From: Planococcaceae bacterium UBA3370
Lineage (GTDB): Bacteria; Bacillota; Bacilli; Bacillales_A; Planococcaceae
NCBI GenBank assembly: GCA_002360295.1
Contig: DEQI01000252.1
Coordinates: 1-5,682, forward strand
Reading direction: 5' to 3'
DNA: 5,682 bases
Position numbers and translations under genes: made by a program. Each line of letters starts with the position of its first letter. The first letter of the stretch is position 1. The notes beneath the pieces are model-generated. The model searched no databases. It worked only from the letters and a program-made list of their open reading frames with translations, and was not told the DNA's origin. Positions 3,912-5,682 of the stretch are shown in pieces.

Positions 3912-4346
3912 ATGATCGTATTTAAGGATATTAATAGAACGAACTTTTTTGATGTAATTGAGTTAAGTGTAGCAGAAGAACAGAAAAATTTTGTTGCAAC
4001 TAATTTATTTTCTATTGCTCAGGCAAAGGCATATCCAGAGTGTCAATGCTTAGCCATATTTCATGATGATTTATTAGTAGGTTTTACTATGTATTGTTTA
4101 GATATGGATGATCAGGAATATTGGATTTACCGCTTAATGATTGATGCTAAACATCAGTCAAAAGGCTATGGTAAAGCTGCGATGGAAAAACTGATTGAGC
4201 ATATTAAAAAAGATGAAAAGCATCGCGTCATCTATTTAAGCTTTGAGCCTGACAACCATTTGGCCAAGCAACTGTATGAAAAATTAGGTTTTGAAGCAGA
4301 TGGTCGAGTGATAGAAGGAGAAATAGTATACAAATTAGCCTATTAA
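3912..4346 (+). CDS. GNAT-family N-acetyltransferase, BltD/spermidine-acetyltransferase-like
   Basis: A 144-residue acetyl-CoA-dependent acyltransferase. Visible parts are an N-terminal substrate segment (VAEEQKNFVATNLFSIAQAK, about 20-39) and the beta strands AIFHDDLLVGFTMY. Motif A is RLMIDAKHQSKGYGKAAM (about 74-91), with QSKGYG as the Q-x-x-G-x-G pyrophosphate loop. Motif B is EPDNHLAKQLYEKLGFE (about 112-128). The pattern follows the B. subtilis BltD/polyamine acetyltransferase group, but the acceptor cannot be fixed from sequence. I chose the ATG at 3912 because GGGGGAG (3900-3906) lies 5 nt upstream. The in-frame TTG at 3867, overlapping the previous stop, lacks a good SD and adds unrelated residues. 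It is probably the last gene of the XRE operon, and a terminator follows. Confidence 0.88.
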   Translation: MIVFKDINRTNFFDVIELSVAEEQKNFVATNLFSIAQAKAYPECQCLAIFHDDLLVGFTMYCLDMDDQEYWIYRLMIDAKHQSKGYGKAAMEKLIEHIKKDEKHRVIYLSFEPDNHLAKQLYEKLGFEADGRVIEGEIVYKLAY

Positions 4347-4361
4347 TTAGAACCAAACATG

Positions 4362-4419
4362 AAAAGCAGAGGTTTTAGGAGTTCAGTATTTGAATGTCTA
4401 TTATCCACTGCTTTTTTTT
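4362..4419 (+). terminator. Large-loop intrinsic terminator after the GNAT gene
   Basis: AAAAGCAG (4362-4369) pairs with CTGCTTTT (4408-4415), followed by a run of T to 4419. GG (4371-4372) and CC (4405-4406) can extend it past a mismatch. The loop is about 32 nt and contains a small TTCA-GTATT-TGAA hairpin. The size is unusual, but the stem and U-tract are good. Confidence 0.72.
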
Positions 4420-4456
4420 ATGTTCGTAAAGAATAAATTATTATATTTGTATTTTA

Positions 4457-4486
4457 TTGAAAAAACAAAAGAGTTATTGTTATAAT
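4457..4486 (+). promoter_or_regulatory. Sigma-A promoter of the tetR-family gene
   Basis: TTGAAA (4457-4462) and TATAAT (4481-4486) are 18 nt apart, with an extended -10 (TGT directly before TATAAT). This is the best-formed vegetative promoter in the window. Confidence 0.85.
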
Positions 4487-4488
4487 TA

Positions 4489-4505
4489 ACCGACAGGCAG
4501 TCGGT
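4489..4505. promoter_or_regulatory. TetR-type palindromic operator
   Basis: ACCGAC (4489-4494) and GTCGGT (4500-4505) form a perfect 6-bp inverted repeat around AGGCA. It lies 2 nt after the -10 box and covers the transcription start. Palindromes of this ACCGAC/GTCGGT kind in front of a TetR gene are typical autoregulatory sites. The regulator encoded 20 nt downstream is the presumed ligand. Confidence 0.85.
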
Positions 4506-4524
4506 CTACAAGGAGTTGTTAAAA

Positions 4525-5148
4525 GTGAGAAAAGAAGCAGATGAGCGCAGAAACGAAATTCTTGATGCGGCAGATGAGCTGTTCAGTCGGAAAGGTTTTG
4601 ATGGTACAAGTACAAACGATATTCTGGAAAGAGTAGGTATTGCAAGAGGGACATTGTATCACCATTTCAAATCGAAAGAGGATATTATGGATGGATTAAT
4701 TGATCGATATAGTGAGCGTCTTTTGGAGACGGCTCAAAGAATAGCTACAAACAAAAGTATTCCGGTTGTCGATCGCATTATTCGTGTAGTCATGTCTATG
4801 CAATTAAGTGGTGCTAACAGTGAGGAAATGATGGAACATATCCATAGACCACAAAATGCATTGATGCATCAGAAAATACAGAGAGTTATTATGAATGGTC
4901 TTACGCCAATCTTAGCTGAAATTATAGTAGAGGGAAATGAGCAATGGCTGTTTAACACGCCATTTCCATATGAATGCATGGAAATGGTAGTGACCTATGC
5001 GAACACCATTTTTGATGATGATATTGTTGCAATGACAAACGAGGAACGCATAACACGTATACAGGCGTTTGTTTTTAATGTAGAGCGGTTACTCGGTGCT
5101 GAAAAAGGAAGTCTACAATCAGTCATACAGATGTTTAGTAAAGAATAA
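4525..5148 (+). CDS. TetR/AcrR-family transcriptional regulator
   Basis: A 207-residue repressor. The N-terminal DNA-binding domain is canonical: RRNEILDAADELFSRKGFDGTST, then NDILERVGIARGTLYHHFKSKEDI (about 8-54), with the helix-turn-helix at about 28-51. The C-terminal part (about 55-207) is the helical ligand and dimer domain. It is divergent, as usual, so the ligand is unknown. I chose the GTG at 4525, 9 nt after AAGGAG (4510-4515). The in-frame TTG at 4516 touches the SD and cannot be used well. The ABC permease gene starts 61 nt downstream on the same strand with no terminator between, so the two probably share the operator-controlled promoter. The protein is then likely to repress an export or antimicrobial-defence transporter until a ligand appears. 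Confidence 0.93.
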   Translation: MRKEADERRNEILDAADELFSRKGFDGTSTNDILERVGIARGTLYHHFKSKEDIMDGLIDRYSERLLETAQRIATNKSIPVVDRIIRVVMSMQLSGANSEEMMEHIHRPQNALMHQKIQRVIMNGLTPILAEIIVEGNEQWLFNTPFPYECMEMVVTYANTIFDDDIVAMTNEERITRIQAFVFNVERLLGAEKGSLQSVIQMFSKE

Positions 5149-5209
5149 GAGAGCGATTTATTTTATCGGCGAAATAATTATTTTGAAATGATAGAAAGTT
5201 AGGTGACAT

Positions 5210-5682
5210 ATGTATTTTAGAATTATTCGAAATGACTTTTCAAAGAGTAAATTGATAACGATGACAACCCTATTTTTTGTTGCGATAGCAGCAATGCTTG
5301 TCTCGCTCGCAGTCATACTGACAGTTAATCTATCAAGTGCGCTTGATACGCTCATGACAAAAGCTAAAACACCTCATTTTATGCAAATGCATGCAGGAGA
5401 GATTGATATAGGGCGACTTACTTCCTTTGCTGAGCAACATCACAATGTGGATCAATTCCAAGTAGTAGAGTTTCTGAATATAGATGGAGCGAAAATAATA
5501 GTAGGTCATACATCACTTCAGGATAGTGTCCAAGATAATGGTTTAAGTATCCAAAGTGAAAAATTCGATTATCTTCTTGACTTAGAAGGAAACAAAATAA
5601 ATGTATCGGATGGGGAGCTATTTGTTCCAATAAGCTATAGGCGAGATCATGCTATAAAAATTGGAGACAAGGCAGCCATTAG
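5210..5682 (+). CDS. FtsX/MacB-type ABC transporter permease, 3' partial
   Basis: The reading frame begins at ATG 5210 behind AGGTGA (5201-5206) and runs off the right edge after 157 codons without a stop. A short cytosolic start, MYFRIIRNDFSKSKLITMT, leads into one membrane helix (about 19-41, LFFVAIAAMLVSLAVILTV). A long extracytoplasmic region follows (LSSALDTLMTKAKTPHFMQM, then a MacB-like periplasmic-core pattern with EIDIGRL and IDGAKIIVGH). This is the N-terminal layout of large permeases of the FtsX superfamily, with a first helix, an outside domain and the remaining helices further on. These permeases export peptides, lipids or antibiotics, or sense them. A partner ATPase would be expected beyond the window. 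The SD is modest. The TetR gene upstream is the probable controller. Confidence 0.85.
   Translation, partial: MYFRIIRNDFSKSKLITMTTLFFVAIAAMLVSLAVILTVNLSSALDTLMTKAKTPHFMQMHAGEIDIGRLTSFAEQHHNVDQFQVVEFLNIDGAKIIVGHTSLQDSVQDNGLSIQSEKFDYLLDLEGNKINVSDGELFVPISYRRDHAIKIGDKAAI

Noticed and set aside
5158..5630. Minus-strand ORFs 5158-5355 and 5418-5630
   Set aside because: They overlap the open permease frame on the plus strand, which has a start, an SD and a membrane helix of a known layout.

Overview
The window looks like chromosomal DNA of a low-G+C, endospore-forming Gram-positive bacterium of the Bacillales. Lysinibacillus or a close relative is the best guess. The reasons are the A+T-rich spacers, strong GGAGG-type ribosome binding sites, TATAAT promoters, and three promoters of the forespore sigma-G type. 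The species call is an inference. No insertion sequence, phage gene, CRISPR array, tRNA or rRNA is visible.

Layout. Positions 22-636 encode a two-helix membrane protein with a cytosolic PH-like domain; its frame is open to the left edge. Positions 687-839 encode a 50-residue Asn/Gln/Lys-rich protein, possibly a small spore protein, whose ribosome binding site lies in a hairpin. A bidirectional terminator follows (850-878). Positions 901-1635 have no conventional gene. They hold the most interesting part of the window: three head-to-tail copies of a small RNA gene on the minus strand. Each copy has its own sigma-G-like promoter (G(C/T)ATA, exactly 17 nt, (C/T)ATACTA) and its own CCCGGA..TCCGGG terminator. 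Each also contains an invariant 9-codon ORF (MSANDRFSK) behind a near-perfect AGGAGG. Copies 2 and 3 differ only by two single-base indels, while copy 1 has a rebuilt 3' half.

Positions 1640-1821 are the divergent promoter and structured leader of a secreted TraB/GumN-family protein (1822-3180) with two degenerate SLH-like segments. After its terminator comes a compact operon: a 66-residue XRE-type repressor (3367-3567), a 100-residue membrane protein (3568-3870) and a BltD-like GNAT acetyltransferase (3912-4346). An 11-bp inverted repeat surrounds the -10 box of this operon and probably serves for autoregulation. A large-loop terminator separates it from a TetR-family regulator (4525-5148), which has its own promoter and a perfect 6-5-6 palindromic operator. 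Downstream is the start of a FtsX/MacB-type ABC transporter permease (5210 to the right edge), probably the target of that TetR protein.

The genes form separate units rather than one system. A forespore theme may link the RNA array and perhaps the 50-residue protein. Two self-regulating units, XRE/membrane/GNAT and TetR/ABC permease, look like stress or export functions.
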